NCBI GenBank assembly: GCA_002841945.1
Contig: PHBI01000005.1
Span: 1-64,000 of the forward strand
DNA: 64,000 nucleotides
Direction of reading: 5' to 3'
Origin: Deltaproteobacteria bacterium HGW-Deltaproteobacteria-14
GTDB taxonomy: Bacteria; Myxococcota_A; UBA9042; PHBI01
This document shows positions 37,157 to 47,024 of the stretch, piece by piece. Every line of letters starts with the position of its first letter. The stretch's first letter is position 1. The notes below the pieces were generated by a model. The model was not told the origin of the DNA and did no database searches. It worked only from the letters and a program-made list of their open reading frames with translations. The position numbers and the translations under genes were made by a program.

Positions 37157-39787
<2,631 letters not shown>

Positions 39788-39808
39788 CCCGACGGCTCGT
39801 CCTGCGAG

Positions 39809-39831
39809 GGTCCGAGGCCACGCCTCGGACC
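39809..39831. terminator. Perfect 10-bp hairpin after clpB
   Basis: GGTCCGAGGC-CAC-GCCTCGGACC, 22 bp beyond the clpB stop and 36 bp before the end of the convergent gene. Strong stem, 3-nt loop, no T tract. Confidence 0.6.
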
Positions 39832-39866
39832 GCGCAGCGGCCGGCTTGACGGGGCGCCCCGAGGGG

Positions 39867-42125
39867 CTACATCCCGCAGTCGCGAGGGGGCTTGGCCGGA
39901 GCCCAGCGTACGACACCTCCTCGCGAACAGCTCGCGACGCAGCGGCTGTTTGCTGCATCGCACAAGGCGGCGCCGCGGCACCCGTCCTCGCAGCTCGCGC
40001 GCAGGCTGGCGCAGCCTTGCGCGCACCCCGACGTCGTGTAGCCGCGGCCGAAGTCGCGCCGGAGGGTGGCGAGGCGAGCGCGCAGGTGCTTGTCCACCTC
40101 GCGCGCGGCCTCGCGGGCGTAGTCGGGGTCGTCGTCCGAGACCGCCCGCGCGACCCGCTGCAAGTAGCCCGGATCATCGAGCGCCGCGCCGCCGTGGCGA
40201 AACAGCTCCAGCGCCCGGCCCGCTTCGGCGCGCTGCTCCGCGCGGCGGCTCGCGAGCGGGCGCCGGATGTCCTTGAGCAGCGCGTCCAGCGCCCGGTAGG
40301 CGAGCGCCCGGTAGAGCGCGTCGAGCCCCGAGGGGCGGCCCCAGCCCGCGGCCAGGACCGGCTCCATCAGATCGGCGCCAGCCAGGGGCTCCCGCGCCTT
40401 GTCGAGCGCCAGCGCGAGGACGACGACGGCGCGCTGCACCTCGGGCTGCCGCGCCGCGAGCCCGCTGCTCGACACGAAGGCGGGGCCGTTCGCCTCGAGC
40501 GCCCGCTGCACCCGGGCCGCGAGCCCCACCAGCGCGTCCACCTCGGCGCGCCGTGGCGTCCGCCGCGCGGCCAGCAGGTGATCGGCGACCAGGCGCGACA
40601 GCGGCCCGAGCAGCACCACGAGGCCGTCGGTGTCCGCGGTGCTCTCGATCGCCTCACCGAGCGCCGCCAGCCCGCCGGCGACGTCGCCCGCGGCGAACTG
40701 TTTGGCGGGCCCGTCGAGCCGCGCTCCCTCCGCCCGCTCGAGCATCCGCCGGACGGTCGGCGACACCGCAGCGAGCGGCGCCAGCTCGGCCGCCAACCGC
40801 CGCGCGTCGTCGGCGGCGTCGTCGGCCAGGTACTGATCGAAGGCCGCCGCGGCCCGGGCGACCGGCTCGAGGGAGAGCCGCTCGACGACCTGCCCGATCG
40901 CCAGCAGGAGCCCGCCGGGCTCGGCGACCAGCGCGCCGACCTTCGCGCCGTCCACGCGGAGGGTCCGGTAGCCGACGACCTCACCGCTCGCCCCGGCGAT
41001 CGCCCAGATCACCGTCGGATCGCTGCGGGTCGTTATCACCGCGAGCTCTCCCGCGGCCCGCAGCTCGATCACGTGCTCGTCGGTCAGCCCGCCGAGCTTC
41101 CGCTCCCACGCCGCCACGCCGGTCGCCGGGTCGACGCCGAGCACCGTCAGCGCCGCGCCGACCTTGCGCGCGAAGACGAGCCGCCCGCCGACCTCGACCG
41201 GCGCCATCCAGGTCGGCACCGTCACCACCGCCGGAGCCGCGCTCGCCTGCGCGAGGTCCACGATGACGAGCCGGCCATCCCCGCTCGCCGGGCTCGGCGC
41301 GAAGGCGACCAGGCGGTGCCCCACCGCGGTCGCGAAGATCGGGCTCGTGTCCACCCCCGCCGGCCGCCGCACCCGCGCGTCGAGCGCCTCGTGGCCTGCG
41401 GTGTCGACCAGGGCCACCTCGAGCAGGCCGCCGTCGCGCGGCCGCAGCTCCGCCGCGGTGAGCTCGCCTCGGGGGTCGAGCCAGAGGTCGGACATCGGCC
41501 GCGGCACCCCGGCCACACGCCGCGTCCAGCGCCCGCGCTCACGCCCGCTCAGCGCCTCGACGAACACGACGGAGAACGGCGGCAGCCCCTCGACCACGGC
41601 CAGCGTCCCGCCCGCGACCAACACCCGCCTTGGGTGCGCTGCAACAACGGGGTTCTTCCATTTAGGTTCGCCGGTCTCCAGGTCCAGCCGCTGCATCGCA
41701 CTCTGGACCTCGCCCCCGGTCGCGAGCACCACCCCGCGCTCGTCGGCCCAGAGCACCCGGGCCTGACACCGGCCGCCCTCGCCGCACCCCAGAGCCCGCT
41801 CCCACAGCTGGGTGCCGACGCTCCGGCGGTACACCGCGACGGTGTCGCCCGCGACGACCACGACGTCCGCGGTCGCCCACACCCCGCGCACGCCCCCCTT
41901 GGGGACGCGGCTCCAGGCGACGACGCCGGAGTCGAGGCGGACCGCGCCGACCCCGGTCGCGCCGTCGCTGACGACGAGCTCGCGCGCTCCCGGGTCGAGC
42001 CAGCGCGCGGCGAACGGCGCCCCCAGCTCGGCGGAGACGCGGTAGAACCCCGGCTCCTCCGCGTAGCTCGCGCGCGGCAGCGCCACGAGCGCGCAGGCGA
42101 ACGCGAGCACCGCGGCGGCGACCAT
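39867..42125 (-). CDS. Secreted beta-propeller-like protein with Cys-rich tail
   Basis: 752 residues. N-terminal signal peptide (VAAAVLAFACALVALPRASYA). The first about 430 residues are strand-rich with repeated Trp/Gly/Thr turns of the PQQ/BamB-like propeller type (TGEPKWKN, GVAAWERKL, GGRLVFARK). A helical middle region (about 430-690, Arg/Ala/Leu-rich) follows, and then a cysteine-rich C-terminus (CAQGCASLRASCEDGCRGAALC). No catalytic motif. A scaffold or assembly role in the envelope is inference. ATG 42125 is chosen because it starts the signal; an overlapping GGGGGAG provides only a very close ribosome site. 59 bp downstream of malQ on the same strand. Confidence 0.7.
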   Translation of the reverse strand: MVAAAVLAFACALVALPRASYAEEPGFYRVSAELGAPFAARWLDPGARELVVSDGATGVGAVRLDSGVVAWSRVPKGGVRGVWATADVVVVAGDTVAVYRRSVGTQLWERALGCGEGGRCQARVLWADERGVVLATGGEVQSAMQRLDLETGEPKWKNPVVAAHPRRVLVAGGTLAVVEGLPPFSVVFVEALSGRERGRWTRRVAGVPRPMSDLWLDPRGELTAAELRPRDGGLLEVALVDTAGHEALDARVRRPAGVDTSPIFATAVGHRLVAFAPSPASGDGRLVIVDLAQASAAPAVVTVPTWMAPVEVGGRLVFARKVGAALTVLGVDPATGVAAWERKLGGLTDEHVIELRAAGELAVITTRSDPTVIWAIAGASGEVVGYRTLRVDGAKVGALVAEPGGLLLAIGQVVERLSLEPVARAAAAFDQYLADDAADDARRLAAELAPLAAVSPTVRRMLERAEGARLDGPAKQFAAGDVAGGLAALGEAIESTADTDGLVVLLGPLSRLVADHLLAARRTPRRAEVDALVGLAARVQRALEANGPAFVSSSGLAARQPEVQRAVVVLALALDKAREPLAGADLMEPVLAAGWGRPSGLDALYRALAYRALDALLKDIRRPLASRRAEQRAEAGRALELFRHGGAALDDPGYLQRVARAVSDDDPDYAREAAREVDKHLRARLATLRRDFGRGYTTSGCAQGCASLRASCEDGCRGAALCDAANSRCVASCSRGGVVRWAPAKPPRDCGM

Positions 42126-42184
42126 CTCCCCCGCCCGGGCGGTCTGCCCAGGGCGACGCGACGGGCGATCGGGAGACGGCCCCG

Positions 42185-43684
42185 TCACTTCGCCGGAGCC
42201 CGCCCGTAGAGCGTGCTCAGGGCCCGCAACCGCGCCGCCAGCGACGTGTTGAAGGCCTGGGCGCGGACCCTCCAACCCCAGTTGCCCTCACCGACACCCG
42301 GGGAGTTCATGCGGCTCCGACCGTCGAGGCAGAGCACGTCCTGAAGGGGCACGATGGCCATCGTGGCGACCGACGCGAAGGTGGCGCGGATCATGTCCCA
42401 CACCACGTCCTGGCCGCTCACGGCGAGGTAGCGCCGGACGTGATCGCGGACGTGGGCGGAGGTGTCCTGCCACCACCCGAGGGTCGTGTTGTTGTCGTGG
42501 GTCGCGGTGTAGGCGACCGTGTGCTCGACGTAGTTGTGGGGCAGGAAGGGGTGGTCTGGCGCCTCGCCGAAGGCGAACTGGAGCACGCGCATGCCGGGCA
42601 GCCCGAGCCCGTCCCGCAGCGCCACCACCGGCTCGTCGATGACGCCGAGATCCTCGGCGATCAGCGGGAGCTCTCCGAGCGCCTCGCGGATGTCGTCGAA
42701 CAGCGCGCGCCCCGGCCCCTCGACCCAGCGCCCACCGCGCGCGTCGGGGGCGTCCGCCGGGACCTCCCAGAAGGCGGCGAAGCCCCGGAAGTGGTCGAGT
42801 CGCACGAAGTCGGTGAGCTCGCGCGCGCGGCGCAGTCGCCGCACCCACCACGCGTGGCCGTCGGCGGCCATGCGCTCCCAGTCGTAGAGCGGATTGCCCC
42901 AGAGCTGCCCGAGATCGCTGAAGAAGTCGGGCGGTACGCCGGCGACGGCGACCGGGTTGCCCGCCTCGTCGAGGCGGAACTGGTCGCGGTTGGCCCAGAC
43001 ATCGACGCTGTCGCGGTCCACGTAGATCGGGACGTCGCCGATGATGCGGATGCCGCGGTTCGCCGCGTGCTGGCGGAGCGCCTGCCACTGGTGGTCGAAG
43101 AGGAACTGCAGCACCGCTTCGCGTTCGACCTCGACGGCGAGGCGTTTGCGCGCCGCGGCCAGCGCGGCCGGGTCGCGCTCAGGCAGCCCCGGCCCCCACA
43201 GCCACCAGGGCTGGCCGTCGTGATCGGCCTTGAGCGCGATGAACAGCGCGGCCTCGTCGACCCACGGGTGCGCCTTCCGGAAGGCCTCGCAGGCCTTCGC
43301 GAAGGCCGGGTGGGCGCCCGCGAGCAGCGCGTCGGCGGCGCGCGCCAGGCGCGGGGCCTTGAAGGCCTTCATCGCCTGCGAGTCGAGGTCGTCGAGCGGG
43401 AAGTCCGGCGCGACGAGATCCTCGGCGGTGAGCAGCCCCTCGGCGGCGAGGCCCTCGAGATCGATGAGCCACGGGTTCCCGGCCAGCGCCGCGGTCGTGG
43501 CGTAGGGGGACTCACCGGGACCCGGCGGGACGAGGGGCAGGATCTGCCACAGCGTGACGCCGGCGTCCGCCAGCCAGTCGAGGAAGCGGCGGGCGCTGGG
43601 GCCAAGGTCGCCCACCCCGTGGGGGCCGGGCAGGGACGTCGGGTGGAGCAGAACGCCAGCGGCGCGTGGGGATGCGGTAGACAG
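42185..43684 (-). CDS. malQ: 4-alpha-glucanotransferase (amylomaltase), probable CTG start
   Basis: A GH77 enzyme that transfers maltodextrin segments between glucans in the cytoplasm. Family blocks: AGVLLHPTSLPGPHGVGDLG near the N-terminus, GESPYATTAALAGNPWLIDLE-type block, IRIIGDVPIYV, DVWANRDQFRLDEAG, GNPLYDWE, VRLDHFRGF (catalytic Asp region), LPLIAEDLGVI and YTATHDNNTTLGWW. About 499 residues from CTG 43684, which has GAGG six bases upstream. No ATG, GTG or TTG occurs in frame between the conserved N-terminus and ATG 44080, which would overlap the upstream small gene entirely. The start is therefore uncertain. Confidence 0.85.
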   Translation of the reverse strand: MSTASPRAAGVLLHPTSLPGPHGVGDLGPSARRFLDWLADAGVTLWQILPLVPPGPGESPYATTAALAGNPWLIDLEGLAAEGLLTAEDLVAPDFPLDDLDSQAMKAFKAPRLARAADALLAGAHPAFAKACEAFRKAHPWVDEAALFIALKADHDGQPWWLWGPGLPERDPAALAAARKRLAVEVEREAVLQFLFDHQWQALRQHAANRGIRIIGDVPIYVDRDSVDVWANRDQFRLDEAGNPVAVAGVPPDFFSDLGQLWGNPLYDWERMAADGHAWWVRRLRRARELTDFVRLDHFRGFAAFWEVPADAPDARGGRWVEGPGRALFDDIREALGELPLIAEDLGVIDEPVVALRDGLGLPGMRVLQFAFGEAPDHPFLPHNYVEHTVAYTATHDNNTTLGWWQDTSAHVRDHVRRYLAVSGQDVVWDMIRATFASVATMAIVPLQDVLCLDGRSRMNSPGVGEGNWGWRVRAQAFNTSLAARLRALSTLYGRAPAK

Positions 43685-43740
43685 GGGGAGCCTCGCGACG
43701 AGCGACAGGGAAATGGAGGCTGGAGAGCTGACAGGTCCGG

Positions 43741-43780
43741 CTGAGCGGGGGCGCGCTGCCCCCGGCGGCGGTCGGCTCAG
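43741..43780 (-). terminator. Hairpin between the small unknown gene and malQ
   Basis: Outer CTGAGC/GCTCAG pairing (43741-43746 with 43775-43780) and inner GGGGGC/GCCCCC (43747-43752 with 43758-43763). It starts at the stop codon of the 80-residue gene and lies about 60 bp before the malQ start, so it may terminate or attenuate between them. Confidence 0.45.
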
Positions 43781-44019
43781 TAGGTGGCGGTCCTGACCGC
43801 TTCGCGGAGGTCCGCGCGGTCGTTGTAGCCGATCTGCCGGAAGACGACGGTGTCGGCGGCGGTCACCTTGCGCTCGTCGAGGGAGCTGTTGACCGCCTCG
43901 ATCAAGCCGTTGAGGTCCTTCACCGGGCCGGCGAAGGCGGGGCTCGCGTCCGCGCTGGCGTACATGCGGAGGTGAAGCTGACCGAACTCCTTCTTGATCT
44001 CCAGCTTGTAGGTGGCCAT
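43777..44019 (-). CDS. Small unknown protein
   Basis: 80 residues with no signal or membrane helix; it looks like a small alpha/beta protein (MATYKLEIKKEFGQLHLRMY, then DLNGLIEAVNSSLDERKV). Not assigned to a family. A strong ribosome site (AGGAG, 6-8 nt before ATG 44019) and the following hairpin support expression. Divergent from the aminotransferase gene and upstream of malQ on the same strand. Confidence 0.65.
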   Translation of the reverse strand: MATYKLEIKKEFGQLHLRMYASADASPAFAGPVKDLNGLIEAVNSSLDERKVTAADTVVFRQIGYNDRADLREAVRTATY

Positions 44020-44169
44020 GAAGGGCTCCTCGGTGCGGGTGGGCGGGCGCTACGGCCCGATGCCCCCTCTTCTTGCTCAAACCGCGGGCGAAGTCCAGCC
44101 GGCGCGCGTCGGCGGGGCGCTGTCGCGAAACGGATGCGCGCTCCGCCAGGGGCTGCTAGAACCCCCAGC

Positions 44170-45369
44170 ATGCCCCGCTTTCCAGCCTCGTCTTCCACCA
44201 ACCGGTCCCTGAGCGCCGGCGTCTTCAGCGCCGTCGCGGAGCGGGTCCGCCACTACTCCGGCCCCGCGTATCGCCTGCACATCGGCGACACGTGGCGCGA
44301 GCCGCTGGCCGCCGCCATGGCCGAGTCCCAGCGGACCGCCGATCTGCCGCACCTGCACACATATTCGCCTGTGCACGGCGAACCGCCGCTGCTCGACGCG
44401 ATTGTGCGACGCATCAAGAAGCGGACCGGGCGCACCTTGGACCGGGGCGCGGTCCAGGTCACCGCGGGCGCGACCGGCGCCCTGAGCGTGCTGTGCCAGA
44501 CGCTGCTCGACCCGGGGGACGAGGTGCTCCTGCCGGCGCCCTTCTGGCCGCTGATCCGCGGCATCATCGCCTCGCGAGGCGCAGTCCCGGTGCAGGTCCC
44601 GCTGTTCGACCGGCTCCGCAGCCCCGGCTTCGATCTCGAGCGCGCCCTCGAGCAGGCGATCACCCCGCGCACGGTCGCGATCTACGTCAACAGCCCCCAC
44701 AACCCCACCGGCGTGATCCTCGACGCCTCAGAAGCCGCCGTCATCGCGAGGGTGGCGCGCCGCCACGACCTGTGGGTGCTGTGCGACGAGGTCTACGAGG
44801 AACTGTGGCTCGGCGACGCGCCCCACGAGCCGCTGTGGAGCCGGCCCGACCTCTTCGACCGCACCATCGCGGTCCACAGCATGTCCAAGGGATACGGCCT
44901 CGCGGGGGCCCGCGTGGGCTATCTCCACGGTCCGCCCGAGGTCGTCGGCGCCGTGCGCGCCGTCCACACCTACCAGGTCTACGGCGCCGCCCGCCCGATG
45001 CAGCTCGGCGCCGCCCGCGCCCTCGACGAAGGCGACGCCTGGCTCGCCGAGGCCCGGACGCTGTACCGGGACGCCGCGCAGGCGACCGCGCGGACCCTCG
45101 GCGTCCCGACCCCGGCGGGCGGGACCTTCCTCTTCTTCGACGCGCGCCCGTGGCTCGGTGGCGCCGCAGACGCGGAGCCGCTGCTGCTGCGGTGTGTCGA
45201 CGAGGGGGTCCTGCTCACCCCGGGGGCGGCCTCGGGCGACGCCTACCCCACCTGGGTGCGCGTGTGCTTCACCTCCGTCCCCCCCGACCAGCTGTCCGAG
45301 GCCCTCGCCCGCCTCGGCGGTGTGCTCGCCGCGATGGCGCCCGCGCCCACCGCCGGGGGTGCCGCGTGA
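44170..45369 (+). CDS. PLP-dependent class I/II aminotransferase, possibly methionine-salvage transaminase
   Basis: 399 residues of the aspartate aminotransferase superfamily: TAGATGALSVLCQTLLDPGDEV (PLP phosphate region), NSPHNPTG (174-181), CDEVYEELW, and SMSKGYGLAGARVGY with the PLP lysine at about residue 240. The substrate is not shown by sequence. The gene overlaps mtnC by 4 bp (GTGA), so it may carry out the last step of methionine salvage (2-oxo-4-methylthiobutyrate to methionine), as MtnE does elsewhere. ATG 44170 gives a normal N-terminus; no clear ribosome site. Confidence 0.85.
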   Translation: MPRFPASSSTNRSLSAGVFSAVAERVRHYSGPAYRLHIGDTWREPLAAAMAESQRTADLPHLHTYSPVHGEPPLLDAIVRRIKKRTGRTLDRGAVQVTAGATGALSVLCQTLLDPGDEVLLPAPFWPLIRGIIASRGAVPVQVPLFDRLRSPGFDLERALEQAITPRTVAIYVNSPHNPTGVILDASEAAVIARVARRHDLWVLCDEVYEELWLGDAPHEPLWSRPDLFDRTIAVHSMSKGYGLAGARVGYLHGPPEVVGAVRAVHTYQVYGAARPMQLGAARALDEGDAWLAEARTLYRDAAQATARTLGVPTPAGGTFLFFDARPWLGGAADAEPLLLRCVDEGVLLTPGAASGDAYPTWVRVCFTSVPPDQLSEALARLGGVLAAMAPAPTAGGAA

Positions 45370-46040
45370 GCGATCCGGCGGCGCTGCTGCTCGACATCGA
45401 GGGGACGACGACGTCGATCTCCTTCGTCTACGACGCGCTCTTTCCCTATGCGCGGGCGCGCCTCGCGGCGTTCCTCGACGCGCACTTCGACGATCCGGCC
45501 GTCCGCGCGGACGTCGCGCGGCTCGGGGACGGCTCGGCGACCACCGCCGCGGAGGCCGCCCGGATCGCGCTCGCGCTCATGGACGCCGACGTCAAGGACA
45601 CCGGGCTCAAGGGTCTGCAGGGCAAGGTCTGGGCCGCCGGCTACGCCTCCGGGGCGCTCCGCGGGCACGTGTTCGCCGATGTCCCCGGCGCGTTGCGCGC
45701 GTTCGTCGCCCGAGGCACGGCGATCTACATCTATTCGTCGGGCAGCGTCGCGGCCCAGAAGCTCCTGTTCGGCTCCTCGGAGGCCGGCGATCTGACGCCG
45801 CTGCTCAGCGGCTACTTCGACACGACGACCGGGCCGAAGATCCAGGCCGATAGCTACAGGGCCATCGCCGCGACGATCGGCGTTGCTGCGGGCGACGTCC
45901 TCTTCGTCACCGACAGCCTACGCGAGGCCCACGCCGCCGCCGCCGCGGGCCTCCGGGTCGCCGTCTCCCAGCGCCCGGGCAACCCCCCGCTTCCGGACCA
46001 CGACTTCCACCAGATCGCGGCGCTCACCGACGTCATTTAG
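45366..46040 (+). CDS. mtnC: Enolase-phosphatase E1 (methionine salvage)
   Basis: 224 residues, a HAD-family enolase-phosphatase that converts 2,3-diketo-5-methylthiopentyl-1-phosphate to acireductone. Motifs: DIEGTTTSISFVYDALFPYA (catalytic Asp and the family GTTTS), YIYSSGSVAAQKLLFG, LLSGYFDTTTGPK and DVLFVTDSLREAHAA. GTG 45366 overlaps the TGA of the aminotransferase, giving strict translational coupling. Acireductone dioxygenase and other salvage genes are not in the window. Confidence 0.93.
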   Translation: MSDPAALLLDIEGTTTSISFVYDALFPYARARLAAFLDAHFDDPAVRADVARLGDGSATTAAEAARIALALMDADVKDTGLKGLQGKVWAAGYASGALRGHVFADVPGALRAFVARGTAIYIYSSGSVAAQKLLFGSSEAGDLTPLLSGYFDTTTGPKIQADSYRAIAATIGVAAGDVLFVTDSLREAHAAAAAGLRVAVSQRPGNPPLPDHDFHQIAALTDVI

Positions 46041-46063
46041 GGGTGAGGTCGAAATAGGGGCCC

Positions 46064-46303
46064 GTGCCGGAATGGGTGAGAGGGTGTTTGCAATCTCGGG
46101 TAGGCAACGGAGGCCGGGGATGCAGGAAGGGCGCGCGAGGGCTGCTTCGTCGAACCACGCAGCGGGCCGCCTCCTTGGCCATCCTGCTGAGTTGTTCCTG
46201 CGCGGACCCTTACGAGCTTCTCGAGGGCGCGGGGGGGCCTCGGTATCCACCGGCGGGTTCACCATGTCGCTTTGCCGTCCTGTGCGGCAATCAGCCAGGC
46301 TGA
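46064..46303 (+). pseudogene. Possible remnant of a lipoprotein gene
   Basis: A 79-residue frame from GTG 46064 with a hydrophobic patch ending in SCSCADPYELL and a later CRFAVLC. The signal region is preceded by some 33 basic residues, unusual for a lipoprotein, and the frame stops soon after. It could be a degraded relative of the Cys-rich lipoproteins in this window, or chance. Very uncertain. Confidence 0.2.
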
Positions 46304-46645
46304 GCCGGCCTGACCGACTCCAAGACCGTCGCGTGCGTTGGGAAGCCTCGCCGTGGCACACCACGCCCGCAGCTTCCCGCCACGCCCCACGGCCCCGGAT
46401 CCTCGCCCATCCCAACGCGACCCGACTGACCGCCCTAATCACCCCGAGTTTGTAATCGTCGCGCACGCTTCGTCGGCAGACCTCTCGGGCTGGACGTCGA
46501 ATTCGCCCACCGCCCCCACCAGGAGTGCCGCCGCGGCGGCTCGTGGCGCGGCCCTCAGCGGTATTCGACGGCGCGCGACGCGCGCCGCGGTGGACACCGT
46601 CCACTGCCCAGAGGCCCGAGATGTCGCGCGCCGGCGCGAGTTCGC

Positions 46646-46674
46646 GTGACGTGCCGCAGGCACGATGCTATGCT
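46646..46674 (+). promoter_or_regulatory. Promoter-like pair upstream of a putative structured RNA
   Basis: GTGACG (46646-46651) and TATGCT (46669-46674) with a 17-bp spacer. Transcription from here would run through hairpins H1 (46724-46744) and H2 (46748-46764) to the terminator at 46855. The -35 is weak. Confidence 0.35.
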
Positions 46675-46680
46675 CCTCCA

Positions 46681-46885
46681 CGTTAAAGCGTGTGCCCCGA
46701 GTATGGCGCTGATCAGCCTCTGACCGGTGGGTTCAACCCATTGGTTTAGAGATTGCGATTCTCTCACCTTGGCAGTTTCGCCACCGCCGGTCCACGTGTT
46801 CGAGCCGGCAAGCTGCCCCGGTCCCCGCGGTGGGCGCCCCCGCCTACCCGTAGAGGCCGGCTCCCGCGAGGGAGCCGGCCTCCTC
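46681..46885 (+). ncRNA. Candidate structured small RNA
   Basis: Hairpin H1 at 46724-46744 (CCGGTGGGTTCAACCCATTGG with G-U pairs), H2 at 46748-46764 (AGAGA-N7-TCTCT), then an extended pairing GGCAG...CTGCC (46771-46775 with 46813-46817) enclosing GCCGG/CCGGC, and a GC hairpin followed by TCCTCCTCTTT at the end. H1 and H2 stand out in an otherwise very GC-rich sequence. No match to tRNA, tmRNA, RNase P or SRP RNA that I can recognise by eye; 6S RNA cannot be excluded. Confidence 0.35.
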
Positions 46886-46892
46886 CTCTTTC
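46855..46892 (+). terminator. Intrinsic terminator GGCCGGCTCC hairpin
   Basis: GGCCGGCTCC-CGCGA-GGGAGCCGGCC (about 46855-46880), followed by TCCTCCTCTTTC on the plus strand. It is the best-formed intrinsic terminator in the window and implies a transcript ending here although no gene precedes it for some 800 bp. Confidence 0.65.
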
Positions 46893-47024
46893 ATCGGGGG
46901 ACGCGGTGAGTGCGCCAGGGCGCCGCTCCAGCGCCCCGGACTCTTGCGCTCAACGCGCCACTCGTGTGCGGCGCACGCACGACCCCATTGACCACGACGG
47001 GGCCAAGCACGCATCCTTGTCGCA

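Larger units (their letters stand above)
46041..47024. other. 984-bp region without a convincing gene; possible small RNA locus
   Basis: Reading frames here are short and mutually overlapping and none has family character. One plus-strand frame (46064-46303) has a lipobox-like stretch (LAILLSCSC) but ends after 79 residues; it may be a decayed lipoprotein gene. The second half contains a promoter-like pair (46646-46674), consecutive hairpins and a GC-hairpin terminator (46855-46885), the pattern expected of a non-coding RNA of about 200 nt. It precedes the 813-residue lipoprotein gene. Confidence 0.5.

Noticed and set aside
46724..46744. tRNA-like GGTTCAACCC motif
   Set aside because: No acceptor, D-arm or anticodon-arm pairing fits around it; it is better explained as a simple hairpin.
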